A stretch of DNA of 64,000 nt from Phormidium tenue FACHB-886 (GTDB lineage Bacteria > Cyanobacteriota > Cyanobacteriia > Elainellales > Elainellaceae), in contig NZ_JACXWX010000001.1 in assembly GCF_014764505.1 (NCBI RefSeq), forward strand, positions 744,001-808,000, in the 5' to 3' direction. Shown piece after piece: positions 9,192 through 17,757 of this stretch (position 1 is its first letter; every line of letters begins with the position of its first letter). The translations under genes and the position numbers were made by a program. The notes beneath the pieces were generated by a model, which saw nothing but the letters and a program-made list of their open reading frames with translations, did no database searches and was not told the origin of the DNA.

Positions 9192-9549
9192 CCCACTTAA
9201 CCTAACCGTCAGTTTAAGAGGCACACGCGAAGTTAGAGACAACTGCCAACTCTTTCGCCTTGCGGGTCTGCTTGATGCTTTTTCTGAGCCAACCTTTCGT
9301 AAGGTGCTAGAGGGATACGTTGATGAAAGCCCCAGAAACTTCATCCTTGATCTGTCTCAAATTGATTTCGTAGATAGCTCCGGGCTAGGTGCTTTGGTGC
9401 AACTGGCTAAAAAAGTACAAAATGCAGGTGGTTCACTACAAATTGTGACCAATCCGAGAGTCACTCAGACAGTAAAACTAGTGCGGCTAGAAAAGTTTTT
9501 GTCGCTTCAGGATTCTGTTGATGTGGCTTTAGAAAATCTGAAGAAGTAG
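9184..9549 (+). CDS. STAS-domain anti-sigma factor antagonist, probable ATT start
   Basis: A 121 aa SpoIIAA-type STAS protein. The fold begins with LTVSLRGTREVRDNCQLFRLAGLLDAFSEPTF and has the phospho-acceptor region DFVDSSGLGALV, whose Ser is the usual target of an anti-sigma kinase and of PP2C phosphatases. It should act by partner switching in cytosolic signalling. No ATG, GTG or TTG lies in frame between the stop at 9142 and the conserved N-terminus. A consensus AGGAGG (9173-9178) sits five bases before ATT at 9184, which I take as the start. A GTG at 9304 would delete the first third of the domain. The gene is 26 bases upstream of mini-RNase III. Confidence 0.85.
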   Translation: MPDPLNLTVSLRGTREVRDNCQLFRLAGLLDAFSEPTFRKVLEGYVDESPRNFILDLSQIDFVDSSGLGALVQLAKKVQNAGGSLQIVTNPRVTQTVKLVRLEKFLSLQDSVDVALENLKK

Positions 9550-9575
9550 AAGCATTACTATAGAGGAGCTTTCAA

Positions 9576-10031
9576 GTGACTTCTGGGCAGGAAACAAGTT
9601 TAGACCTCCCGGAAGTCTTAGGCTTTCTCTGGCTGCAGGCTGGCCTAAATGCCCCGTCTTCTGCAGAGCTTGTCGCTCAGTTTCGCCAGCTTTCTCCGGC
9701 TGCGCTCGCCTATTTAGGCGATGCCGTCTATGAGCTATATGTCCGATCGCGCTACCTGTTACCTCCCAAGCGAATTCAGCTTTATCACAACCAGGTAGTG
9801 GCTCAGGTAAGAGCCGAAGCACAGGCCCAACACTTGCAAAAGCTGCAGCCCCACCTAACCCCTGAAGAACAAGCTATCCTAAAACAAGGGCGCAACGCAG
9901 CCAAACGAACCAAGCGCGTTGATCCAGAACTCTATCAGCAAGCGACTAGTCTAGAAACGTTGCTGGGTTATCTGTATATCACCGATCCCCAACGCCTTGC
10001 TGACTTGCTGAGCCAGCTGCCGTTAGAGTGA
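9576..10031 (+). CDS. mrnC: Mini-ribonuclease III
   Basis: A 151 aa RNase III catalytic domain without the double-stranded-RNA-binding domain. In Bacillus, Mini-III matures 23S rRNA ends; in chloroplasts and cyanobacteria related enzymes act on rRNA and introns. The signature LAYLGDAVYELYVRSRY (about 42-58) carries the catalytic Asp and Glu-side residues, and KRTKRVDPELYQQATSLETLLGYLY matches the second conserved block. The GTG start at 9576 is preceded by GAGGAG. The gene follows the STAS gene by 26 bases and is probably co-transcribed. Confidence 0.93.
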   Translation: MTSGQETSLDLPEVLGFLWLQAGLNAPSSAELVAQFRQLSPAALAYLGDAVYELYVRSRYLLPPKRIQLYHNQVVAQVRAEAQAQHLQKLQPHLTPEEQAILKQGRNAAKRTKRVDPELYQQATSLETLLGYLYITDPQRLADLLSQLPLE

Positions 10032-10445
10032 GCATAGTCTTTGGTTAAGCAACGTGCTTTTAGCAATACTTGCTGAAGCAATGTCAATTGCAATAAAACC
10101 CAATTGACCTATTCTCTTACCCTGCTTTTTAATCAACAAGATACGATTCTGTTTATAAGTGAGTTCAAGAGTTTCCCTACGTCTATCTGCCGCCGCTGAT
10201 CTCAGGATTTCAGCCGGCTTTCATTAAATCTAGTTTTATAGTGAGTCTAAAAATTTAAAACCTTAACGTGGCTTTGTGCGTTTCTGCAGCGCTTCTCGAA
10301 GCCACCGCTAAAAATCGCCAGTGTCTTCCTAAGGGCGATTTCTCGATGCGTTGTTAGATGTGCTCGCCTGCTGAGCCTGTTTGGGGCTAGTTGATTGGCG
10401 CTGCTAAACATACAGAACTTTTGCAATATCCTCGGAGATTCAACC
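10032..10445. other. Intergenic region upstream of rlmB
   Basis: A 414-base stretch with AT-rich blocks (10110-10260) and no frame I believe. The leader of rlmB is at the right end, with CGGAG 10-14 bases before the ATG. I see no RNA gene or clear terminator. Confidence 0.4.
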
Positions 10446-11687
10446 ATGGCACCTAAACCCCCCCGTAACTCAAATTCCTCCCGCGATCGTCAATTTTCTG
10501 CTAAACCTACTGGCAAGAAACCCGTCCGCTTTAAGAAAGGTAAGCCAGCTGAAAGCTCGGATTCCTTTGGAAAACCTAAGCTGGCAGGGGTAGGGCGCGG
10601 TAAAAGTGGTGACAGTAGAGGTGACAAGTTCTCTAAAGATAAGTTCTCTAAAGATAAGTCGGAGCGATCGCCTGAGGAAAAATTTGAAAAAGCCAAATTT
10701 TCTAAAGGTAAATTTGCGAAGCCTGCGGGTCGTTCTCCAGTGCTGCGGCGACGAAATCAAGCGGATGCTGACGCTAATATGTCATCAAAGTTTGATACAG
10801 CCCCAGAAAATTTTCGTTCAAATGGAGCGGCAAATTCTGCTGCTCAACGTGTGATCCCGCGATCGTCTACTCGCCACGAGGTCCCACGCGCTCAGCAAGC
10901 TGATGCAGAGGAAGCGGATACCGAAGCGCTTGATCTAATTTACGGTCGTCACAGTGTCCTAGCAGCTCTGGAGGGGCAGCGCAACCTGAATCGCATATGG
11001 GTCACGCCAAGGTTGCGGTATGATGCTCGGTTTCACTCTCTGCTAACTCAAGCAAAAGCTAGTGGGGCAGTGATTGACGAAGTTGATCATCGCCGCTTAG
11101 ATCAGCTTACGCATGGTGCAAACCATCAAGGCATTGCTGCCCAGGCTGCGCCTTACGAGTATCTTGATCTGAGCGATATGATCGAGCGTGCTAAGGCGGC
11201 AAGCGATCGCCCAATTGTAATCGTGGCAGAAGGGATTACTGATCCCCACAATTTGGGAGCGATTATTCGCACTGCTGAAGCTTTGGGAGCGCAAGGCTTG
11301 GTAATTCCACAGCGAAGAGCATCGGGGATCACCTCGGTGGTGGCAAAGGTGGCAGCAGGTGCACTAGAAACCTTCTCAGTTGCAAGAGTTGTAAACTTAA
11401 GCCGCGCTCTAGAAGATCTAAAAAGTAGTGGATTCTGGATTTACGGAACGGCTGCAACAGCCAGCCAGCCTGTAGACAGCGTCCAATTTGATGGGGCGAT
11501 CGTTTTAGTGATTGGTGCTGAAGGAGAAGGTCTGAGCCTGCTAACGCAGCGTAGTTGTGATGCTCTGGTATCGATCCCGCTTCAAGGTAGTACGTCCAGT
11601 CTTAATGCTTCGGTGGCGGCTGGGATGGTGCTGTATGAGGTATGCCGTCAACGCCGATCCCAAACGCATCGTCTAAAAACCTCTTGA
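10446..11687 (+). CDS. rlmB: 23S rRNA 2'-O-methyltransferase, TrmH/RlmB family
   Basis: A SPOUT methyltransferase of 413 aa, probably methylating G2251-equivalent in 23S rRNA. The core occupies about 175-405: substrate-binding domain starting [14 protein letters not shown], then motif 1 [16 protein letters not shown], motif 2 [10 protein letters not shown] and motif 3 [22 protein letters not shown], which form the knotted AdoMet site. Residues 1-165 are a basic low-complexity extension rich in Lys, Ser and Phe, with repeats of the type [12 protein letters not shown]. Many cyanobacterial homologues have such tails. The ATG at 10446 has CGGAG upstream. Confidence 0.93.
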   Translation: MAPKPPRNSNSSRDRQFSAKPTGKKPVRFKKGKPAESSDSFGKPKLAGVGRGKSGDSRGDKFSKDKFSKDKSERSPEEKFEKAKFSKGKFAKPAGRSPVLRRRNQADADANMSSKFDTAPENFRSNGAANSAAQRVIPRSSTRHEVPRAQQADAEEADTEALDLIYGRHSVLAALEGQRNLNRIWVTPRLRYDARFHSLLTQAKASGAVIDEVDHRRLDQLTHGANHQGIAAQAAPYEYLDLSDMIERAKAASDRPIVIVAEGITDPHNLGAIIRTAEALGAQGLVIPQRRASGITSVVAKVAAGALETFSVARVVNLSRALEDLKSSGFWIYGTAATASQPVDSVQFDGAIVLVIGAEGEGLSLLTQRSCDALVSIPLQGSTSSLNASVAAGMVLYEVCRQRRSQTHRLKTS

Positions 11688-11952
11688 AACGCTTTGCAAA
11701 AGTAGAGACAACGCAGTATAAACAAAATGTAACAGGATCGAGCAGGATATAAACTCCTTCCGGCTATCGTTCGGATTCAGTTCAGCCTATAGTGATTGCA
11801 CAAATTTGGGCACATGGCAAGGTTTGAACACAAGGTTTGAAGGCTGGGCTTGAGCGCAAATTCAAGCTTGGCTTTTGGCTATTGATTTAAGATACGGGCT
11901 TGGGGTTTTAACTTTAGGGCATCGACATCTGTGGCAGGTTGAGAAAGAACTT

Positions 11953-12237
11953 ATGAAAGAATTTTGGATTAACATACTGACGTTGTTTGGGTTGGCTTGG
12001 TGGGTAGAAGTAATTACGGAGTCTCCCAGCTGCGTGTATTACTTTGGTCCGTTTGCCACGCCCAAAGAAGCGGAAGCTGCTAAATCTGGGTACATCGAAG
12101 ATCTGGAAGAAGAAGGCGCTAAAGGAATTAAAACCGCAATTAAGCGCTGTAAACCTGCCAAACTAACCATTTTTGATGAAGCTGCTGAGTCCAGCCCGCA
12201 CCGAAAAATTTTTCCGATCCTAAGTGGTCAACTGTAA
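11953..12237 (+). CDS. DUF1816 domain-containing protein
   Basis: A 94 aa cyanobacterial protein matching DUF1816, whose role is not established; related short proteins occur near phycobilisome and regulatory genes. Recognised marks are WWVEVITESPSCVYYFGPFATPKEAEAAKSGYIEDLEEEGAKGI in pattern and the C-terminal KPAKLTIFDE. I start at the ATG at 11953 (MKEFWINILT). An in-frame start at 11875 would add 26 residues that do not fit the family. Confidence 0.85.
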   Translation: MKEFWINILTLFGLAWWVEVITESPSCVYYFGPFATPKEAEAAKSGYIEDLEEEGAKGIKTAIKRCKPAKLTIFDEAAESSPHRKIFPILSGQL

Positions 12238-12331
12238 AGAGTTGGGGCAGCAAGATCGAGCAAGGCGTCTGGAGCAGCCATAAGTGCAGCCCCAGAGTAA
12301 GTCTTAGTCCCTAACTGCACTACTCTCAACT

Positions 12332-12370
12332 AGTCGATCTAGACGGCGCGCAGCGCCGTCCAGATCGACT
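12332..12370. repeat. Long hairpin with trinucleotide loop
   Basis: Eighteen paired positions with one A.C mismatch, closing on a three-base loop GCA. The apex is GGCGC/GCGCC and four T follow on the plus strand, so it may terminate the DUF1816 transcript. It has the same design as the hairpins at 14273, 42259 and 45286. Confidence 0.75.
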
Positions 12371-12405
12371 TTTCCATGTCTTGTAATAGCGCGAATTTTA
12401 GTGCG

Positions 12406-12452
12406 CCTGCCCTACGCCACAGTTATCGGGCGTAATGGTGGCGTAAGGCAGG
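12406..12452. repeat. Inverted repeat, possible small-element remnant
   Basis: CCTGCCCTACGCCAC (12406-12420) faces GTGGCGTAAGGCAGG (12438-12452), 14 of 15 pairs matching, with a 17-base loop. The GCGTAAGTCCTG motif follows at 12470. Together they look like a non-autonomous mobile element or a fragment of one. Confidence 0.5.
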
Positions 12453-13139
12453 ATGAGTGATTGTATCAAGCGTAAGTCCTGCGCGGTCAACTCATCGCTT
12501 TTTATCGTTCTATGGGCAGATTTTATTCACAGAATTGCCTTTGTATACTGCTCAGGAAAGAGCTGCTTCACCCCCAGGACTATCAGAGCTGAGCGAAGAC
12601 GATGTAAAGATGCGCGATCGCTTGCTCGGAAGTTCTGTCGATAAAGCAGCAGATGAAGCTTCATGCGAAATCGCATCAAGAAATCAAAGTCTTTACATTT
12701 TCATAAGCTGCTCTGCTTGATAATTTTAGTCTTTGAGAATAAGGCTGTTGAGCAGCTGCAATTTCTACTGAGTAAGTAATTGGTCTATGTTCTCTTAGAT
12801 ACAATTTATCGACTCTATTTACTGTGCTTTAGGTAGATTTCTGGAAGTCTTTCCATCAGTGTGAAAATCTAGTAAAGACTGGGTTCCCGGCTATCCGAGC
12901 AAGGGCAGAGTGGATTTATTGTAAAGTGAGCAAACGTAGCCCTTACAGCGCTGTTAGCTCTTTATTTGATGTATTTTTTTGGTGAATTCTCAGTAGAAGT
13001 ACTGGCTTTCTCAAAAAGGAAATGCAACTCTAGGATGCATAGGGGAACTACACAGTTTCCTTGTCAGGGTAGCTGAGGGTTCGATTCGCTGATCTATTTG
13101 GTGAACCTGAAGAGACTTAGTGAGGGAGGAGTACTCTGA

Positions 13140-13949
13140 ATGAGTAACGTCAAATTGTTGAATGCATCTATCGATAACCTTTCAATGCTAGAGCTACTAG
13201 AAAGGCTCAATCAGGGCGTTGTTTATACTCCAAACGTGGATCATCTCGTTAAACTGCAATCCGATCGCGAGTTTTACGAGGCTTACGGCAATGCTGATTT
13301 TAGAACCTGCGATAGCAAAATTTTATTTTACGCCTGTAAGCTGATTGGCAAGCCAATCAAGGAAAAAATCTCTGGCTCCGATCTGTTTCCTGCCTTTTGC
13401 AGATATCACAGAGCAAACGACTCTATCAAAATTTTCCTTCTAGGTGCACGAGAAGGTGTTGCTGCCGAAGCTCGGCGGCGTATTAACGCCACAGCAGGTC
13501 GTGAAATGGTGATTGATGCTCATTCCCCCTCGTTTGGCTTTGAGAAGAACGAGGCAGAGTGCGAACGTATCATTGATTTGATTAACGAGTCTGGAGCTAC
13601 GGTCTTGGCGATCGGTGTTGGTGCACCTAAGCAGGAGAAGTTCATCTACAAATATCGCGATCGCTTCAAGCACGTCAAAATCTTCTTAGCAATAGGGGCA
13701 ACGATTGATTTTGAGGCAGGCAATGTGGCTCGTGCTCCCAAATGGATTAGCGAGATGGGTTTGGAGTGGCTATATCGCTTATTGTCTGAACCGCGTCGCC
13801 TTTGGAAGCGCTATCTGCTGGAGGGACCAACGGTCTTCTGGTTCCTGATGCTACAAATGTTTCACCTGTATAGCGATCCCTTTGCCAACTCAGATGTCCC
13901 TGACGAAGCCACAAACTACAAGGGTATGGCTGAAGCGTTAGATACATGA
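13140..13949 (+). CDS. WecG/TagA/CpsF family glycosyltransferase
   Basis: A 269 aa GT26 enzyme that transfers a sugar (N-acetylmannosamine or its uronic acid in known members) to a lipid-linked intermediate at the inner face of the membrane in polysaccharide or teichoic-acid-like synthesis. Visible motifs are TPNVDHLVKLQ near residue 31, the IGVGAPKQEKF block near 160 and the C-terminal RAPKWISEMGLEWLYRL-EPRRLWKRYL. The last 30 residues contain a hydrophobic stretch (TVFWFLMLQMFHLY) that may anchor it. The gene stands alone, closed by a strong palindrome. Confidence 0.92.
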   Translation: MSNVKLLNASIDNLSMLELLERLNQGVVYTPNVDHLVKLQSDREFYEAYGNADFRTCDSKILFYACKLIGKPIKEKISGSDLFPAFCRYHRANDSIKIFLLGAREGVAAEARRRINATAGREMVIDAHSPSFGFEKNEAECERIIDLINESGATVLAIGVGAPKQEKFIYKYRDRFKHVKIFLAIGATIDFEAGNVARAPKWISEMGLEWLYRLLSEPRRLWKRYLLEGPTVFWFLMLQMFHLYSDPFANSDVPDEATNYKGMAEALDT

Positions 13950-14001
13950 CTAAGTAGGCAAACGAAGCATCTGAGCGCTTTAGAGACAGTAAAAAGAGTC
14001 T

Positions 14002-14037
14002 TAAGAAGGCTGAACTGCTAGCAGTTCAGCCTTCTTA
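14002..14037 (+). terminator. Palindromic terminator after the WecG-like gene
   Basis: A 36-base perfect palindrome (AAGAAGGCTGAACTGC arm, CTAG centre). It lies 53 bases after the stop. The T-run is only partial (CTTCTTAG), so termination strength is uncertain. Confidence 0.65.
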
Positions 14038-14116
14038 GTATGGCTGCTCTGCCTGTAAGTGAGCCGAAATGCTATCGTCACTCTACACAAGCAACTTTTT
14101 CAATGTGTTGGCTCAG

Positions 14117-14157
14117 TTTTGCATTTCAATGGCTGGTTTTTGCATTTCAATGGCTGG
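14117..14157. repeat. Tandem 20/21-bp duplication
   Basis: TTTTGCATTTCAATGGCTGG occurs at 14117-14136 and again at 14138-14157, separated by one extra T. It is a local duplication, probably by replication slippage. Confidence 0.8.
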
Positions 14158-14212
14158 TAAACATCACGGTAATTAGCCAGGAATGGGTTTGTGGATGCCC
14201 ATAAACCTGTTC

Positions 14213-14317
14213 TAGGCATAATGGCAACAGCCTATGACGCTTCATACTTAAATGAAGTGCGGTTACTAATGTGGTTATTAATTGTGTGCCGCTCCAAGCG
14301 GCACACAATTAATAACC
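14213..14317. repeat. Multi-hairpin intergenic element, copy C
   Basis: Begins with ATGGC-AACA-GCCTA (outer stem TAGGC/GCCTA, 14213-14234), then a hairpin around TTCAT/ATGAA (14240-14256), then a perfect 21-bp stem with CCA loop (14273-14293 with 14297-14317). The order matches copies at 42232 and 45190. Confidence 0.6.
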
Positions 14318-14522
14318 GGTACCTCGCGGCATTGGGAATCTCTATAGTTATTCTCAATAAACTTAATGGAGCTACTTTAATACAGTTGGCAATTGCTCTT
14401 GCCCAAGCAAAAAACACGCTGGTCTATCCCAATAAAAATTGCTGTAATTAGAGTGCTCCCATTAAATTTGGCTGCGTTACCCCACTTCAACTGGCGATCG
14501 CTTTCCTCATCGTTACCTGCTC

Positions 14523-15308
14523 ATGTCACTTCAAAAGTTTCCGTTAGCTACAGTTAGTAAAATCAGGCAATACATCCAAAACACACTAGCGTTGACCGAC
14601 ACTGAGCAACAGTTGCAGGTTTGGACAGGCCTAGATGATTTAGAACCGCCGGAGCCAACCTCTTTAGATGATCTGAGCGGGTTGTTTCAGTTTGGTGGAT
14701 TGGATCCTGAGGAAATTACTATCCCGATTGGGCATTGGCAAATTAGCACGGTAAACCCAGCCGATGCGCTCTTGAAGCTGCCAGGGCTATGGCTTAGACC
14801 TGAGTTTCGCTTGGTAAGCTTTCTCTATCGGGATGCTGAGGCAGGTAAGGGTGCAGTGTTTGCGGTTCCGCAAGACTACAGCACCACGGCTTGGCTAGAA
14901 AAAGCAATGTCTAAAAGCCGAGATATTACTCAACCGCCACAGCCAGAGGGCGCGATCGCATCGTTTATGGAGGCGGTTGACGGGGATGGTTCTGCGGCAT
15001 CTTTTTTGCTGGCTTCTTTGCTGAGACGCGAGCTTGAAGAATTTGGTGCGTTGGGGCAGCACCGCGACTGGAGCCATCACCGCATTATTGATGCCATTCC
15101 ACCCCAAGCCAAATGGCGCTGGCAGGGTAACCCGCCCAAAGATCTGGCACCTAAAGCCAGACTTCTTCCCGATGGGCAAGCAGCTACAGAATTTTTTACC
15201 TGCCGGCTGAAAAGCCCGGTTGCAATCTTCCGCCATCTTGATCAGTACCCATTGCGGCAATATAAATCGAGTAATCTAGACAAGCCGATCGCTGCTGCGT
15301 ATCGTTAG
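14523..15308 (+). CDS. Conserved hypothetical protein, 261 aa
   Basis: I do not recognise a catalytic family. The protein is acidic in its first 60 residues and globular afterwards, with an IPIGHWQISTVNPADALLKLPGLWLRPEFRLVSFLYRD segment pattern near 75-115 and a C-terminal WRWQGNPPKDLAPKARLLPDG stretch. There is no signal peptide or membrane helix. It lies 134 bases upstream of hppD on the same strand. The regular codon use and absence of low complexity support a real gene, likely limited to cyanobacteria. Confidence 0.75.
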   Translation: MSLQKFPLATVSKIRQYIQNTLALTDTEQQLQVWTGLDDLEPPEPTSLDDLSGLFQFGGLDPEEITIPIGHWQISTVNPADALLKLPGLWLRPEFRLVSFLYRDAEAGKGAVFAVPQDYSTTAWLEKAMSKSRDITQPPQPEGAIASFMEAVDGDGSAASFLLASLLRRELEEFGALGQHRDWSHHRIIDAIPPQAKWRWQGNPPKDLAPKARLLPDGQAATEFFTCRLKSPVAIFRHLDQYPLRQYKSSNLDKPIAAAYR

Positions 15309-15442
15309 AACAGGATAAAGGTTATAGCCTCTTCAGCTTTGTAGCCGCCAAACAGGGTAGCGCCAAATTTCTACCAAGCGGGTGACTCCAAATTTTTGCG
15401 ATCGCGACAAAATAGAGAATTGGACTGGCTAGATTAGGGATT

Positions 15443-16489
15443 ATGAACGTCGATCATATTCATTTCTATGTTGAAGATGCCTCAACATGGCGCGATTGGT
15501 TTGTTCGTAAGCTAGAGTTCCAGTCAATTGCCAGCTCCATTAGCACCCACACCCACACAGAAATTATTCAAAGTGGCAGCGTTCGCTTTTGGCTATCGTC
15601 TGCTCGAGCTTCAGAGAGTCCTGTCTTTGCTTATCTGCAAAATCACCCGGCAGGTGTAGCAGATGTGGCGTTTCAGGTTGCTGACGTGGAGGCTGCCACC
15701 GCACAGGCAGTCGCTGCAGGGGCAAAGCTGCTGCAATTACCTGAGCTGTCAGAAAGCGGCTGCAAAGCAGCTTTAATCCAGGGGTGGGGAAGTCTACAGC
15801 ATACGTTAATAGAACGCAGCCTGTCAGAGCAGCAGATGAGCCGTACCAATCCTACTCGTTTAGAGGTCGATCATGTGGTGCTGAATGTCGAGCAGGGCAA
15901 TTTGGAGAAGGCGATCGCTTGGTATGAGAAGGCGCTAGGCTTTCAGCGGCAGCAGGCATTCACCATTCAGACGCAGCGCTCCGCCTTATGCAGTCAGGTG
16001 TTACGGCATCCGGCAGGTAACGCTCAGCTGCCGATTAATCAGCCTGCTTCTGATAGTTCGCAAATTCAAGAATTCCTAGATTTCAACCGGGGAGCTGGGG
16101 TTCAGCACATTGCGCTACAAACGCATGGCATTGTGGAAACGATCGATCGGCTGCGTCGTAACGGCATGTCTTTTCTGTCCGTTCCGGCTAGCTACTATGA
16201 GCAACTGCGTCTGCGTCCGGGCTTTCCGCTCTCGCAAGCCGAATGGGAAGCGGTTGCTGCCCAAGAAGTGTTGGTCGATTGGCAACCCGATCAGCCGTTG
16301 GCAGTTTTGCTGCAAACCTTTACTCAACCAATCTTCTCAGAGCCAACTTTCTTTTTTGAGCTAATTGAGCGGCGGTGGTATTGGTGGCAGCAGCGACACC
16401 AGCAGGCGCAAGGATTCGGCGAAGGCAACTTTCAGGCGTTGTTTGAGGCGATCGAGCGAGAGCAAATGAAGCGGGAGAGTTTGCGATAG
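15443..16489 (+). CDS. hppD: 4-hydroxyphenylpyruvate dioxygenase
   Basis: Converts 4-hydroxyphenylpyruvate and oxygen to homogentisate and carbon dioxide, the entry to tocopherol synthesis in cyanobacteria. The 348 aa protein has two VOC-type halves. The expected Fe(II) ligands are visible: His144 in EVDHVVLNV, His222 in GVQHIALQ and Glu306 in TFFFELIERR. The N-terminal half is a degenerate VOC unit, as usual. The start MNVDHIHFYVED aligns with the family. The gene is convergent with ilvC. Confidence 0.95.
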   Translation: MNVDHIHFYVEDASTWRDWFVRKLEFQSIASSISTHTHTEIIQSGSVRFWLSSARASESPVFAYLQNHPAGVADVAFQVADVEAATAQAVAAGAKLLQLPELSESGCKAALIQGWGSLQHTLIERSLSEQQMSRTNPTRLEVDHVVLNVEQGNLEKAIAWYEKALGFQRQQAFTIQTQRSALCSQVLRHPAGNAQLPINQPASDSSQIQEFLDFNRGAGVQHIALQTHGIVETIDRLRRNGMSFLSVPASYYEQLRLRPGFPLSQAEWEAVAAQEVLVDWQPDQPLAVLLQTFTQPIFSEPTFFFELIERRWYWWQQRHQQAQGFGEGNFQALFEAIEREQMKRESLR

Positions 16490-16505
16490 CGATAGATGCA
16501 AAAAT

Positions 16506-16530
16506 CGGCACAGCCCGAACAGCTGTGCCG
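16506..16530 (-). terminator. Terminator between hppD and ilvC
   Basis: CGGCACAGC (16506-16514) pairs with GCTGTGCCG (16522-16530), with seven loop bases. On the minus strand the stem is followed by ATTTTTG, so it serves ilvC; A-runs on the other side also make it usable for hppD. Confidence 0.8.
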
Positions 16531-16537
16531 AAAAAAC

Positions 16538-16569
16538 AATGCAGAATTTAGCCAATGCAGAATTTAGCC
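16538..16569. repeat. Perfect 16-bp tandem duplication
   Basis: AATGCAGAATTTAGCC occurs twice without a gap (16538-16553, 16554-16569), directly before the ilvC stop. It looks like a recent slippage event in the 3' untranslated region. Confidence 0.85.
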
Positions 16570-16574
16570 TACGC

Positions 16575-17570
16575 CTAAACTTTCTTCAGCCAGCTAAACA
16601 TGGCTCTCAAGTCTTTCCCAACGTTTTCGATCGGGTGTTCTGCCTCTTGACGGCGCATGGCAGTAAAGCCCGGTTTGCCAGCCTGGTTCTCCAGCACAAA
16701 CTCCCGCGCAAACTGACCTGACTGAATCTCGCTGAGGATTTTCTTCATCTCAGTGCGGGTGGCATCTGTGACAATGCGAGGACCCCGAGTTAGATCGCCA
16801 TACTCTGCTGTGTTGGAAATGCTGTCGCGCATTTTGGCGAGTCCGCCTTCTACGATCAGATCTACGATGAGCTTAACTTCGTGCAAGCATTCAAAGTAAG
16901 CCAGCTCTGGCTGATAGCCTGCATCTACTAACGTTTCAAAGCCTGCCTTAATCAGCGCTGACAAGCCTCCGCATAGCACCACCTGTTCGCCAAACAAGTC
17001 TGTCTCGGTTTCTTCGCGGAAGGTGGTTTCCAGAACGCCGGCGCGAGAACCGCCAATGCCTTTGGCGTAGGCCATTGCTCGATCGCGTGCCTGTCCCGTT
17101 GCATCTTGATAAACCGCAAACAGGCAGGGAACGCCCTCGCCCTGCGTGTAGGTGCGGCGTACCAAATGCCCAGGTCCTTTGGGCGCGATCATAACTACAT
17201 CCACATCCGGCGGCGGCACAATTTGAGCAAAGTGGATATTAAAGCCGTGGGCGAACGCCAGCACTTTCCCTTCTTTCAGGTTGGCGGCGATCTCATTTTG
17301 GTAGACCGTCTTCATCGCTTCATCGGGCAGCAGAATCATAATGAAATCTGCAGCGGCGGCGGCATCTGCCACCGATTTGACGGTCAATCCTTCTGCTTCT
17401 GCCTTGGCTACCGACTTGCTGCCCGGATACAGCCCTACAATGACATTGATACCGCTGTCTTTCAGGTTAAGGGCATGGGCGTGACCTTGAGAGCCATAGC
17501 CAATGATGGCGATCGTTTTGCCCACCAGCAGGTCTAAATTTGCATCCGAGTCATAGTACATGCGAGCCAT
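16575..17570 (-). CDS. ilvC: Ketol-acid reductoisomerase
   Basis: Performs the Mg- and NADPH-dependent isomeroreduction of acetolactate and acetohydroxybutyrate in valine, leucine and isoleucine synthesis. At 331 aa it is the short class I form. The N-terminal Rossmann domain has [19 protein letters not shown], the middle has [11 protein letters not shown] and the C-terminal knotted domain has [30 protein letters not shown] and SNTAEYGDL with the metal-binding Asp/Glu residues. The gene stands alone. Confidence 0.97.
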   Translation of the reverse strand: MARMYYDSDANLDLLVGKTIAIIGYGSQGHAHALNLKDSGINVIVGLYPGSKSVAKAEAEGLTVKSVADAAAAADFIMILLPDEAMKTVYQNEIAANLKEGKVLAFAHGFNIHFAQIVPPPDVDVVMIAPKGPGHLVRRTYTQGEGVPCLFAVYQDATGQARDRAMAYAKGIGGSRAGVLETTFREETETDLFGEQVVLCGGLSALIKAGFETLVDAGYQPELAYFECLHEVKLIVDLIVEGGLAKMRDSISNTAEYGDLTRGPRIVTDATRTEMKKILSEIQSGQFAREFVLENQAGKPGFTAMRRQEAEHPIENVGKDLRAMFSWLKKV

Positions 17571-17757
17571 AGGGGTTTACTCCGTCCAGCGATCGTAGAA
17601 TTTACTGCCAAGCATTTGATCATATCAAAAGGTCGTATGCCTAATGCAGAAGTGTCTTGAAGAATTTCGGTTTGGGCATTTCAGCAATAGCGGGACAGAC
17701 GGGATGCTAGAAAAATGACCTGGATCGTCTAAAGATCGTCATTTCACTGTCACTTCA

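Larger units (their letters stand above)
12238..13139. other. Repeat-rich intergenic region
   Basis: A 902-base gap between DUF1816 and the WecG-like gene. The first 250 bases hold a long hairpin (12332-12370), an inverted repeat (12406-12452) and the 12-mer GCGTAAGTCCTG. Two overlapping plus-strand frames near 12453-12720 lack protein character. The remaining part to 13139 is AT-rich and carries the WecG-like leader, with GGGAGGAG before the ATG. Confidence 0.55.
13950..14522. other. Intergenic region with terminator and hairpin repeats
   Basis: Contains the palindrome at 14002-14037, a 20-base tandem duplication at 14117-14157, a set of small hairpins at 14213-14260 and a perfect 21-bp hairpin at 14273-14317. 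Frames over this region on both strands run through the palindrome and are not credible genes. Confidence 0.6.

Noticed and set aside
12453-12720. Two overlapping plus-strand frames
   Set aside because: They cross repeat remnants and show no conserved protein pattern.
14191-14451. Frames over the hairpin region
   Set aside because: They read through the perfect palindrome at 14273-14317, which creates a mirrored peptide on both strands.
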